The translations under genes were made by a program, and so were the position numbers. This document shows, piece by piece, positions 35,521 to 47,700 of a DNA stretch of 64,000 nucleotides. Below the pieces are notes generated by a model. It was not told the origin of the DNA. It saw only the letters and a list, made by a program, of their open reading frames with translations, and did not search any database. Position 1 is the stretch's first letter. Each line of letters begins with the position of its first letter. The stretch is taken from assembly GCA_004352715.1 (NCBI GenBank), contig SCFE01000031.1:1088923-1152922 (forward strand), written 5' to 3'. The DNA is from Hofstenia miamia (lineage: Eukaryota > Xenacoelomorpha > Acoela).

Positions 35521-35749
35521 ATATCTTTATTCAGCACAGTTTTAATTTCAACAAAATTGCTGTTTGCTGTACCAAACACGTCAAAAAATAAAAATTTACA
35601 AATTAATAAAAATATAGACAAAAATAACTATTTACAAATTAATATTTCAATTATGTAATACTATTCAGTCATCTTAGCTCTTATGCCAAGGTTCGTAAAA
35701 TTTGAACCCTTTCCATAAAGTATTTTTTAATTTTGGAATATAAATTAGA

Positions 35750-36022
35750 CTAAGTAAATTCTTTACATGATTTTTTGAATTCAGACCTACTTTTCAGCTT
35801 TCGTACACTTACTGGTAAATCATTCCAAGCTTCGATGGTAGAATTGAGAAATGAGTTTTTCGAAAATTTTTTTTTGAATTTCACCTTACCAAGGGTCGAT
35901 GTTTTTTTGTTATAAGATATGTATAAATAACTTGGAAATTGCAATTTATCGTAAGGCTTGCGTTTATTATAAATATCACAGAATTTTAGTAACAAAAGTA
36001 TTTGACAGAAGCAAATGGACAA
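35750..36022 (-). pseudogene. Duplicated C-terminal 90 codons of the LINE ORF2
   Basis: Identical to 36834-37106 and present only because of the 1,083-bp duplication. It should not be counted as a separate gene. Confidence 0.85.
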
Positions 36023-36833
36023 GAAATTTGAGTTGAAGGTTTGATACTTATCGNTGAAGAAAATACTGTTTTTGAAATCCTAATAAATGTTTAACACTTC
36101 ATTTGTATTGATTTTATGTGCAAAGGATTTTAAAAATAAATAATAATAACACAAAATCTCAAAAATAATACCAGGTTTTGTATTGCATATTTAATGCACA
36201 GAATTTTTCAATATTAACAAGTGCCAGCATAACTTTTTTTGTCAGTTCTAAAAAAAATTAAAAAATTTTTAAAATTTAGTGCACAAGTACATAATTATGT
36301 AAAAAGTGTTCATAAAAGATTTACTCTAATATATAACGCTGGTACATTTATATAGATAAATTTTATATATATTCAATTTCAAAACTTTTAAGATACTTTT
36401 TTTGGATAAAACATTAAAAAAAATTTTTTTCAAAAAACATTTTCAGTCAGCTGCAATAAGTCGATTACTTAGAAATGAAATTTCCCATTGTACATTATAT
36501 TCCCCTATATGCATCTAAATGAAAGGTTATTGTAATGATCTTTTTCATCAAGTCATACCTTAAATTATCCTATATGAAGAAGAAGAAGAAGAAGAAGAAG
36601 AAGAATATCTTTATTCAGCACAGTTTTAATTTCAACAAAATTGCTGTTTGCTGTACCAAACACGTCAAAAAATAAAAATTTACAAATTAATAAAAATATA
36701 GACAAAAATAACTATTTACAAATTAATATTTCAATTATGTAATACTATTCAGTCATCTTAGCTCTTATGCCAAGGTTCGTAAAATTTGAACCCTTTCCAT
36801 AAAGTATTTTTTAATTTTGGAATATAAATTAGA

Positions 36834-39763
36834 CTAAGTAAATTCTTTACATGATTTTTTGAATTCAGACCTACTTTTCAGCTTTCGTACACTTACTGGT
36901 AAATCATTCCAAGCTTCGATGGTAGAATTGAGAAATGAGTTTTTCGAAAATTTTTTTTTGAATTTCACCTTACCAAGGGTCGATGTTTTTTTGTTATAAG
37001 ATATGTATAAATAACTTGGAAATTGCAATTTATCGTAAGGCTTGCGTTTATTATAAATATCACAGAATTTTAGTAACAAAAGTATTTGACAGAAGCAAAT
37101 GGACAAGAAATTTGAGTTGAAGGTTTGATACTTATCGATTTTTTGCATTTACATATACGTTCCGCCCATTTAATTTGTGAGTTGATTTTGTTTAGAAATG
37201 TCTGATTTATACTATTCAATAAAACATTACAATACCTAAAATGACTCATTACCAAGGCATCTACCGGTTGTTGGCGCATTTTTATGTCCACAAACTCCGC
37301 TATATGTAGAGTACATTTGATTCCTATTGCCATTTTACGCAAGACAGAATGAATATGATTGGCATATTGTAATTTATTGTCGATAATTACTCCTAGATAT
37401 TTAAATTTATCAACTTGGGCAATAGTTGTGTTAGCAAAATTTAATTTACAAGTGACATTGTCGTTTTCTGGGAAAGGCGACACTACACAAAATTCAGTTT
37501 TTGAGGGATTAACAGTTAAACGATGCATGTTAAAAGTATTTATTTAAATGCAAGACGTTGGTTTCCAAATTATATATCGATACATCACGTGATTTATCAT
37601 GTGCAAACAGGCAAGTATCATCTGCATATTGAATAATTGTACAATGTTCATTTACTGCTTTATTGAGATCATTTACATAAAGTGAAAAAGCAAGGGCCCT
37701 AAGAGCGTGCCTTGCGGAACTCCTTTGTAAACATTTCCCCAATTCGATAATGTCCCATTAACTCCTTACTACTTGAGTTAAATCCTAGATACATTAACTT
37801 TTCAAGAAGAATTTTATGATCAATCGAATCAAAAGCTTTAGAAAGATCAATGCATGCTATGCCTACATATTCATTATTATCTAAGAAATCTAGCCAGGAC
37901 TCAGTTGAGTAAAGTAGGGCATCGGTTGTTGAACGTTTTTTGCGAAATCCAAATTGTGTTTCAGCGAGTAGAGAGTTATTTGTTAGGTAAAGGCTCATTT
38001 GTTCGAAAAGTAATTTTTCAAATATTTTGCTAAAAGGTGAGATGATAGAAATGGGACGATAATTAGAACATTTTTAAGGATTGTCTTTTTTATATAGAGG
38101 TGTTATAAATGCAATTTTTAACAAAAATAGAAATTGATTAGTCCTTATGCAACTATTTATTATGAAGCATTGTGGGTATATAATTTGAGAAGCGCATTCC
38201 TTAATACAACAGGTTGTAATTTCAGATGGGCCACAAGATTTTTTGTTTTAAGATTTGAAATTGCTTTAAAGATTTCACACCTAGTCACATACCTAAACGA
38301 AAAAGATTTAGGGAATCTCTCATTATTGTTTTCATTTTGGTATTGAACTTCAGTACCTTGATATTGCCCCATGTTTAAAAATTCCTCATTGAAAGCATTT
38401 GCGATATCAAAAGAATTAGAAAGTTTTTTTCCATTGATAGTTTCAATGTAATTGACCTCATGCGCAACATTTTTTTGCCTATTAAGAAAATTATTGATAA
38501 ATTCCCATCTTTTTTGGGAGAAGCGAGATTGGAAAATGTTCTGACCATGTGATCATTTTGAGATTTTCTCAAAGCAATATTAGATTTATTACGGGCAACC
38601 TTGTATTTAAGATACTTTTCTGGGGATTTATCAGCCATATATTCTTTAAACGCTATATTTTTAGACTTGATCATCAATTTAATGTCTGATGTTAACCATG
38701 GCTTCTCCCTAAATTTCTTAATAAATGGCTTATCTGTGATTTGAATGCGTTTTTAGGACAGAAAATGTTTACGTAGTTTTTAAAAGTAGTAATAAATGTT
38801 TCGAACTTATCGTCGACATCATATTTAATAAAAACATTTTCCCAAGTTTCTTTGCCTAATTTCATTTTTAATTGTTTCACGTATTTCTATCCACCTGTAA
38901 ATGGGTTCATTTGCTGCTCGCTTCGAAGAAATGCATGTAATTATGGAATGATCAGAAAACGGGCATTCACTACATAAATACTTGAAGCTTTTGTTATTAT
39001 CAACAAAGAAATAATCAATAAGAGTTGAAGTGTTGCCAATGGAACGCGAAGGAATATCAGAATTTACTGTTTCGAGATCAACTGAGTCCAGCATGAGCTT
39101 TAGTTTTTTCCTTTCATTCAAGTTAAAATAATTAATATTCCAATCTCCTATTATCATTACTGATTTCCTTTCTAATAAAGAAGTTTGAATTTCATTTTCA
39201 ATTATGGCAAGAAAATCATTTATCATTGATTTGTTTGGACAGTACGAGACGCTTACTAATTGAGTGAAGAATTTTTCATTACTTGTTAAAGAAATTTTTA
39301 CCTCTACCCAAAGACTTACAAATGATTTCAATTTATTTATATCAGGTCGAAATTTAGGTTTAAAATGCTTTGGAATTAACAATAAGACGCCACCCCTTTG
39401 ATTTGTGACTATTGTTCAAGTTTCTATCACAACGAAAAATATTGAAAAATATTGTATCCTTTATGTGACCACGTAATGTCAGAATCATATTCGGTTAGCC
39501 ACGTGAAAATTCAGATGGAAATACTTAATAGAGCTCTCTAAACGCGGCAATTGTTTACGATATAGGTCGTAAGATATTAAACTAGATGACTTTGGTCCTG
39601 GATTCATCTCAATGCCACCTAGTAGCAACAACAAAAAAATAATTAGGCACAATATGTGTGGATAAATCGAATGTGTGTATTTTTCAGAATTATCAATTCG
39701 ATATGAAAAAGTTCCTGAAAAAAATATTTTTGACTGTTTAATAAAGATATGTGGAAGAAACAT
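36834..39763 (-). pseudogene. LINE ORF2: 2A-like leader, AP endonuclease, reverse transcriptase; broken
   Basis: Starts near 39763. A hydrophobic run and LLLLLGGIEMNPGP (39590-39640) form a 2A-like motif. The endonuclease follows with its first part apparently deleted, then EYDSDITW, MLIPKHF, GDWNIN, IDYFFVD and SDHSII. The reverse transcriptase has FGFRKKRSTTDALL, IDLSKAFDSIDH (motif A), GVPQGTLLGPLLF (frameshifted near 37690), YADDTCLFA (catalytic), VNPSKTEF, and KYLGVIID. The C-terminus ends EAWNDLPVSVRKLKSR...KEFT at 36834. The frames change near 39480, 38880, 38680, 38370, 38000, 37740, 37530 and 37140, and about 25 codons before GVPQG are missing. Confidence 0.8.
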
Positions 39764-39878
39764 TGCTAAAAATGAACCAAGGAAGAATTACTGTCTTTAA
39801 AAAAAACTTTTTGAATGCATTTGGCTAATAGAATTCTGAATAGTATTATACATGCTATTTTGATATAATTAAAGATTA

Positions 39879-40978
39879 TTACCATTGTTGATGATATATT
39901 AGGTGTCGAAGCTTAGATATCTCCAGCACTGATAGTGGTGGCGGAAGAGCAGCGAATTCAGAGTAGGTAGGACTAGTAGATAAGTTGGCGGTAGTGTTCG
40001 GTTTTGGCGGCAGGTAATTAATTAGCAGCCGGCGGGCATTTGATCGTGAATATTTTATCAGTGCACGGTGGGGAGTCAAAAGTTGGTAGTGATTGTGAAC
40101 ACGACGTGATGGCGGACTTTGCGGTATCGAAGAATGTTTTGATTGCTTGGGCAAGTGTTCCGAAGCCTCGCCTTGAAAAATGGATTTCATCGAGAGTAAA
40201 CAATTTGGAGTTTGAACGACCATTCGAACTGTAGTGATTAAAAAGTGGGAGAGTAGTGTATCTTTCTGCTTCTCATTGGCAGCAATTAGTTGATTAACTT
40301 TTATAGCTTTGTTGTTCCATCGAGAGTTGTTAATAAAAGGAACCAATTCTCCAATAATGATGTCAGCTTTTGCAAACTTCTGTCTGATTGTATGAATGAG
40401 TTTGAAAAACTTATCTTCAAATCGCACTTTTCTTTCATTATGTCATTACGACCAGCAGTAACAAAAATCTTTTTTAGAAGAACATCCTGTGGATAATTAG
40501 AAATAATTGTTGTTATTTCTTCAATTGTTGCGCCTCGATATGAATGAATGGTGATATTTTGATTTGGGACTAAGCGTTGTGCTCTGAGATATCTAAACAT
40601 TGATGTTCCAATAATCAAAATGTCAGTTGGGCTGGATTTTTCGTGGAAGTCTTTTGTAGTTTGTTACAACTTCATCGGATTTTTTCGTTAATGAGTCATC
40701 TTTTTTGGCGTGATTTGCGTTTCTGTAGTTTCGTATTTTTATTTGGATTCTGTTTGTGCTTCAGCGTCTTTAGAGTTTGGTAAACAGGTGATCTTGTATA
40801 GTAGCGTGAGCAGGGCAATAAGTTCTTCATCGCTCAGATTGGAAAATGGAGCCAAAAGCTTCGCAGTAGTTGAGCGTGAGAGCAAATCGCCGTCCACTAT
40901 GAAATTCTCACTGTAGAGCTTTGCGATAACCGAGCGCTCAAGAGGACCGACCGTCTGCTGTGAAATCATTGCGGCCAA
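39879..40978 (-). pseudogene. LINE ORF1 with SGNH-hydrolase (esterase)-like domain, frameshifted
   Basis: The start at 40978 (MAAMISQQTVGPLERSV) is followed by an 80-codon frame ending ...AEAQTESK. A second frame, 40618-40301, carries IIGTSMFRYLRAQRL, HSYRGATIEEITTII and VTAGRNDI. After another shift come IIGELVPFINNS and DEIHFSRRGFGTLAQ. These match SGNH blocks: the GDS-type block (here GTSM), GxND (GRND) and the DxxH catalytic dyad. ORF1 proteins of CR1/L2-type LINEs often carry such an esterase. At least two frameshifts break it. The first block lacks the canonical GDS order, so activity is doubtful even before decay. Confidence 0.7.
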
Positions 40979-41404
40979 TGAATGTATGACTCATGTAGAA
41001 AATCTAATGAATATGGCAATTGATATTATAACCATTAAATGTTTCCGTGATTTATGTCGCATTTTGATAATAAAATAGATTGAATCTATCTTTTAATCCA
41101 CAAGCTAAAATCATCAACTATTTGTAAGATATTCTAAATACTATTGTTGAAACGTTTTCAAGCTTAAAAATCGAATCATTCATTACCTGGAAAGATGGAA
41201 TCAATTTTCAACTCGGAAATATTATATTAATGTACTATGATATTTGCTTGTTTTTAGGTACAAAATAGTTATGTGGAATAAATGAAATCATTTTCGATAA
41301 TTTTTGTTATATATTTATATAGTTACATTAATAAAAATTGCTTGAACGTAAGATTTCGAAGTAGAAAACAGTTAAAATTCATTAATTTACTAACAAATTA
41401 CAAA

Positions 41405-41701
41405 CTAAGAAACATTATTTAAGTGTTTGAGGGATGGATTGAGACGTACTTTCCACCATTCGTCCATGAGCGTGTCAGTGAGTGCGGGTGCTCTTTCACT
41501 GTGTACCGAATGTGTGATGAAATTGGTCTTTCGTGAGTGACAAAATGGACTGGTAGTGTGTCGTGATATTTTCCTGAGTGGAGAAGCGCTGTCAATATCA
41601 ATGGATTTTAACTGCATATTAACTGCACCTTTGGATAGGTTGAACTCTGAAATATCCGTAGCTCGCGGAATCACTGATCCCATTGGTGAACTGTGCGGCA
41701 T
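41405..41701 (-). CDS. BORA: BORA exon 8 (residues 349-446 and stop)
   Basis: Starts MPHSSPMGSVIPRATD after acceptor GTTTAG, resembling the MSPLAESSVIP block of vertebrate BORA. Stop TAG-TTTC strand-reversed at 41405-41407. No obvious AATAAA follows closely. Confidence 0.8.
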   Translation of the reverse strand: MPHSSPMGSVIPRATDISEFNLSKGAVNMQLKSIDIDSASPLRKISRHTTSPFCHSRKTNFITHSVHSERAPALTDTLMDEWWKVRLNPSLKHLNNVS

Positions 41702-44700
41702 CTAAACACTTCAATTTATGTAGACAACGTGGCGTTAGATTGCAAATTTAACTATGTGATAATGAATTGAATATGGGTCGAAAATTTAGGCTCAAACGCA
41801 AAATAAAATGAGTGAAGAATAGACAAGGCACAACAGAAGTTGCTTGAGATCCAACTCAAATCCAAATAAATTTTAACACAATAAAATACTTGTAAAATGC
41901 ATATAAACTCAATTCAAATCCAGACGACATGCAAACCCAGCTCGATTGCAATTTTACTATATAGAGATTTAATTAACCATTTAATCGTTTAAAACAAATC
42001 AAAATAATTGCAAATTATTAGTTTTCACTCATCTACAATAGCTTTAGTAGAAACTTCATTCATTACTTGTTGAGACACAAATCACTGATAAAAATAGCAT
42101 TAAAATATCACAAAATACTATCCCATATAAAATAAACACAATTATTTAGAGCCTATATATATATATATATATATATATATTTGGGCCAAAACCATTAAGC
42201 AAAGAACGACATAAGAAAAAAATGCATGTATCACAGCTGTTTAAAGTGCTTTAAAGTGACTAAATTTGACACCCATAGCAAGTGAGTTATAAGTAACAAA
42301 TTAACCGCTTTGCACCTACGGGTTACTGTGTAGATCCCCGAAAAGACTACGGCGTTCGTCAACTCTTTAATCATATTATTAGCTGCTATCATTTGACTAG
42401 AGGCCTTCAAGACTGGGTTATCTTTTAAACAGAAAACTGTCCCACGTATGGAGTATGGAACACTTGATTCTGACTGGCGGAAAAACTCAACGATTCATAT
42501 TGCATGATACAGAAAACTGCTGCTTCGTTTTGAATTCTTTCACACATGTGTTCAAAGTGATGTTTCACAGTCTCAGCAACATGCCATCGAAAAGATCCCT
42601 TCAACGTGTAAAAAGCAATGTCCGCAAAAAAGTGGAATCAGGAAGAATACTCGGTATCACTGCTCAACATGTATTTCGAAACCAAGACTTTGCATGGGAT
42701 AGTGTTTCACGATGTTCCAATCGACGTTATGCAATTTTTTGCCTTCTGATAAAAATATGAATTGCAAAACTTTGTTTTACATTGCAATAAATATTGGGAG
42801 CGTAGAAATGTAAATTTAAAGTATGTATAAATAATAAAGGCGTATTAATAATGAGCCTATGGTAGCATACGCTCAGTTTCACTATAATTATGTGAAAATA
42901 CATCACAAAGAATATCTTCGATATCATATGTTATTCGTATGCATCGTTTAAACTACAAAACAACCGTACAATAAAAAATATTTCTGATGGAAAACTAGCA
43001 CGCATCGTAGAATTGACTTCAGGTGCAAATAATTTTTTACACTATTTTTTAATTGATTAAATATTATGAATAAAAATATAAATAACATTCTAATAAATAA
43101 ATGCACACAATTTTGTTATGAATTTGAAACGAGATTTTATTAATGGCTGCTAAAGCTAGAAACGAATTAAATATTTATTTGCGTTCACATATTTCATCAT
43201 TATTGACAGCATTAAACGATAGAGCATAATAACCGAGCAATGATACGTACTATTTTATAAATGCTACATGCTGACAAAACTCTTACATGAAGCGAAATAT
43301 TTGTGGAACTAGAACTGGAATCACTATTACTGGATTCTATCGATAATGATATGTGATCTTCACAACCACTGTCATTATTGGTAGCGGTGGCATCATTGCG
43401 AGTGCTCGAAAGGACCGGACATATAGCAGCCCGTCCACCTTGGTAACCACTATCTTCATTTAATTGAAGAGTAGTTTCGTTTCTAAAATTTAAATATTTT
43501 AAATCTTCAGGAAGTAGAACCTTCAATAGTCGCAAAAAAATAAAATTTACATCAGAGAAAGGGCTTAACAATAATAGAGAGTGAAACTCAAATATAAGTT
43601 TTTGAAACATACCTTATAGAGCTGATGTGTTCTAAAGGCTGTTCAGATGGCATTTCTTGAAAAATTACTTGACGAGTGCTTTCTCTAGGTGAAGCAGTGT
43701 TTTCCTCAGAGGCATTTGCAGTTATCTCATCATCTGATAGAGTTTTAGAACAGTCATTCGAATTCGCTACATAAAAAACTTAAGTAAATTTCAAAGTTGA
43801 AAGAAGTGAATAAGTTCGACCTTCTAAATATTATATGAAAATTATTTCAGGTTTATAATTAAATCATTAGCAATAATAACGGCATTGTTAGACAAATGAA
43901 AGTACGCTGCAGTTAAAACATTCACAGAGCATCGATAGGTGACTAAATTCAGAGTGGCCCAGAAAACCTGATAGATAAAATTTATTAATATTTAAAAGTA
44001 TTAATTATTAAATTGAAAATGTAAGTGAATGATAAACCGATCTTTATCAAAAATCCAATTTACAACATGCTATTGGAAACATAATATCTAAGACCCGCTT
44101 ATCTTGCACATGATGTTCGCCTGACGCCTCAATGTCCCTATTGAATAAATTAATCAATCTAAAAAATCCCGTTATTATGAAATTGCAGAAGATGGGGATA
44201 CATGAAAGATAAACTATATGCGAAATATCCAAAAACACAACTCAAACGCTTAATTTCTAAAGATTTCCCTCCATCTCCATTAATCTTTGTAAACAGTCTG
44301 CCGAAGTGTACCACGTTGATGGAGTGATTGCCAATGAAGGGAAACAATTGGAGTACCTCCGATTATGTAAAATCAGTATTCACTTTTGTACTAACCCAAT
44401 AAAAAGTCGATTCACCATTCGCATGCATTTTCAATCTGATAATTAATACTTTAAAATATTGATAAATTTAATAGGTCAGGGTTTCTGGGCCACACTGTAT
44501 AACAGATTAAAAACAAAATTGATTCAAAATGATATCCAGGATATTATATTGGAGATAGACTGAATATAAACCACCAGGTCTATTTATAAATGTGATAACC
44601 CATTTTTGCTAGTAACACTATTTCTAATAGCGTAACTATAATGTAACAAATTTTTGAACATTTTTTCTTTCTATATGTACCAATCTATGATTTTGTGTGC

Positions 44701-47700
44701 GCTCACGCAAAAATGAAGATTTGTACTTAAAATTAGTATTGTGTCGGAAGTACAAATATTTTTTTCAATGAAAAATCCGATTTTTGCAAAATCATTTAAA
44801 TTACTTAAATACCTAATGTTCAGATAAAGAGGCTATCTACTGTCCATTAGAATAAAAACCACCCCAAATATTTTAGTTTTTGAAGAAAAACTGTGAGCAC
44901 TGTTCAGGCGCGTCGCGCGCTAAGTCAGTTGACGAAAAGTTTGAAGAATCATATTAGTTGATTCATTTTTGGGAACCAATCAGATTTTGAAAAAATTCCT
45001 AATAGAATTAGGGTTAAAGTAGCGTGCGATATTGCCCAACATTTCCTAGAATACTTTGTAAATTGCTGAATAGTAGACTACTACAAGGACGATAATCCAC
45101 TAGAAAGTACCACCATACCGCCCATTTTTCAATTCGATTAAATGTGCAAAATGCTTGTCGAAAGCCGAAAACACAAGCCGGATATCCGCCCTGTAAAACT
45201 GGTTGAATTTTGCAACATTGAAAAAATATTTTGGTCATACTTCAAAAAACAAGCGCACTTGTAATTTGGAGCACACTTGCTATCAAACTATCCAATTGCG
45301 TTTCATAATGTTAATTAATAAAAAACAGATAAAAACTGCATTCAAATTCAAATACGGTCACATCACGAACTAACATTTACATTTTTATTATGAAAGAATC
45401 ACAACAAAACAAAGCATCTAACGCTATTATCATGAAAATTATCACAGCACGCCATCCAGCGATAAGAATAAGCAGTATATTACACTTCAATAATTGAGCG
45501 TTAGCTGTCATTCCGATGATACGTAAAGTATTCGTATTTATGAAATAAAATAGATTTGTTTCATTATCATTACTACATTTCCGTTTCTTTAAAATTAAAA
45601 CAATTCAAAATACTAATTCGAGGTTACCGCGGAAAGTAAACTCAAGTTTGTGTGTACAATGATAATAAATTATTATTAATAATCATACGAAATGAAACAC
45701 TGAAGCAGAGTTGCAACGGAGCCAGGCCTTAGAATTTTTCAAAATTGTATTAACACTTACACTGCCAGTCGTCCCACTATGGGACCATTGGCCACTTCCG
45801 GAAGATGGCACTCTTTAGCCACGCAAATCTCTTGTTATTGTTTTATGGCTGAGCGCAAATAGACAAGGACCAATCAGCGACTGGCAGACGGCAGCTGAAG
45901 GGTGTTTAGTCATTCGCATCGCAGTTTTCGAGGTGAAACTTGAGTGCTTCGAAAATGGATGGCAGAGGGAGAAAACAAGACGAGTTCATGCGGCAGAAGA
46001 TGTCCTTGAAATGATAGGTGGAATGGAATTTAGCGAAGAAAGACGAGATATTTCGTCATCTGAGTATGAATTTAGTAGGGATTCAGAGGATTGGAGTGAC
46101 GATGAGCCTTTGTCCCGATATGCAAGGCCCCAGGCCAGGACCAGTAGGAGCGACGCAAGCCCGGGTCCCAGTACGAGTACGGCAGTTACGGCTGATGATT
46201 CTGTTGCAGAGACGACGCTTGGAAACAACACGACCTCATGGAAGGCCAAGAAATATAGATTCAACAAGAATTCGTAAAAGTGGCCCGCTGATGATACCTG
46301 GACGAAAGTTGATAACTCCGCACGAACCGAAACTTGTTTCGTTCCAGAGCAGGTAGGACCAGTGGGGTGACGGCATCCCTCACTGAAGAAAGCACTGCAT
46401 TTGACTACTTTATGTCTTTGTTTGATGACATTGCATTCACTGAACTGGCTAACATGGTTAATGACTTTGTTGCATTGGAAATGAAGAGGTCGCGACCATT
46501 GAAGGAACATTCAAGGAAGTGGCTACTCAATGGAATAGAGTCTAAAGTTACAACGAAAGATCTGAAAGTGTATGTAGCTGTGCTTATTGCGATGGGTTTG
46601 AACTATAGGCCCAGTGTTTCAAATTATTGGTCAACCAGACCGTTTCAACATTGTCAGTGGTTTCATGATCAGTTCGCAAGGAATCGCTTCGAATTGTTGC
46701 ACCAGACATTCTGAAGGAAAAGCCAAAATTGCTAATCGACTGATCGAAAACTTCCAAAAGGCATTTTACCCATTTGAAAATATGTCAATTGATGATGGCT
46801 GTTGCATGCCGAGATAAAAAGGGCAGAAATCAGTGTTGGGTTGGGTCGACCAAGGCAGACGCAACCGTTCTGGAAACGCAAAATCGCCGGGGCAAAAATA
46901 TCAAGAAGCCAAGCAGATCAGGCTCTCACTTACTATGGCCATTTTCAACGAAAGACAATTTCATTGGCTTCTTGAGCTTGCACAAGTGAACGCCTTTGTG
47001 CTATATAAGCTGATCAGGAGTGAAGAGAAAAAGAAAAGGAGGATGTTCTTTTTCGCTTTCAAACAAAAACTGTTGGAAGCCCTTGCTGAGTTTCCCGGAG
47101 AAGCATATATATCCGGAAAAGCTGAAACTTTTTCAGGTCCTACAAGTGCTGCCCAAAATGGCAGGGCCGTCATATCGTTTCATATTGCAAGAATCAACGA
47201 GTATGCAGGCATTGTTCATTGCCTTCAAATCCTGCCAGGGCCCACTTTTACTGTCCAGACTGTCCAAGTCAGCCTGCCTTACATGCAAAAAACTGCTTTG
47301 AGGCTTATCATGGCAGATATGGTCTAGGTCATGATTTACTATTTTTGATATTTTGGCTAATTTGTTACTCATTTTTGAGAAAAAAGGTTCTGATTTCGAT
47401 CCTTCATTACTTGGCTTGTGAATGAGCAATGATGGTATGGGTGGTAGCAAATGAAAGGTCGAGACTTGTATTTTTAGGAAAATGCAATGGATCTGCATTA
47501 GCTCCAGGGTACCTATTTTTCAAGTAAGATTGAACTAAGAAAATAGGCAAAATTTCGTAATATTTTTTTTCGTCATTTATATTTCCAACAGCCAAATGCA
47601 ACAAATAGAAGATGTTTGAATGAATCCCGGCATTGCACAACCTTCTGGGATCCATTCCGATCATTTAGTTACCTGAGTGAATATTTGAAATTTTATGTGT

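Larger units (their letters stand above)
34971..37137. repeat. Exact 1,083-bp direct duplication joined by one N
   Basis: 34971-36053 and 36055-37137 appear identical along their whole length, with constant offset 1084 and no indels, including a (GAA)n run and the last 90 codons of the LINE ORF2. The only base between them is the N at 36054. Most likely overlapping contig ends placed in tandem. Confidence 0.9.
36576..40990 (-). mobile_element. CR1/L2-type LINE, near full length, decayed
   Basis: About 4.4 kb on the minus strand: ORF1 (40978-39879), ORF2 (39763-36834), and a 3' UTR ending GAATAAAGATA(TTC)n at 36576. It lies between the 3' end of BORA and the 5' end of STX5. The 5' boundary is a guess set just before the ORF1 start. 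Several frameshifts and internal deletions make it non-autonomous. Confidence 0.8.

Noticed and set aside
35750-36022. Separate 90-codon gene
   Set aside because: It is the duplicated end of the LINE ORF2 at 36834 and probably an assembly artefact.
45986-46510. 174-codon minus-strand ORF over the piggyBac relic
   Set aside because: Antisense shadow; the plus strand carries the recognisable transposase.
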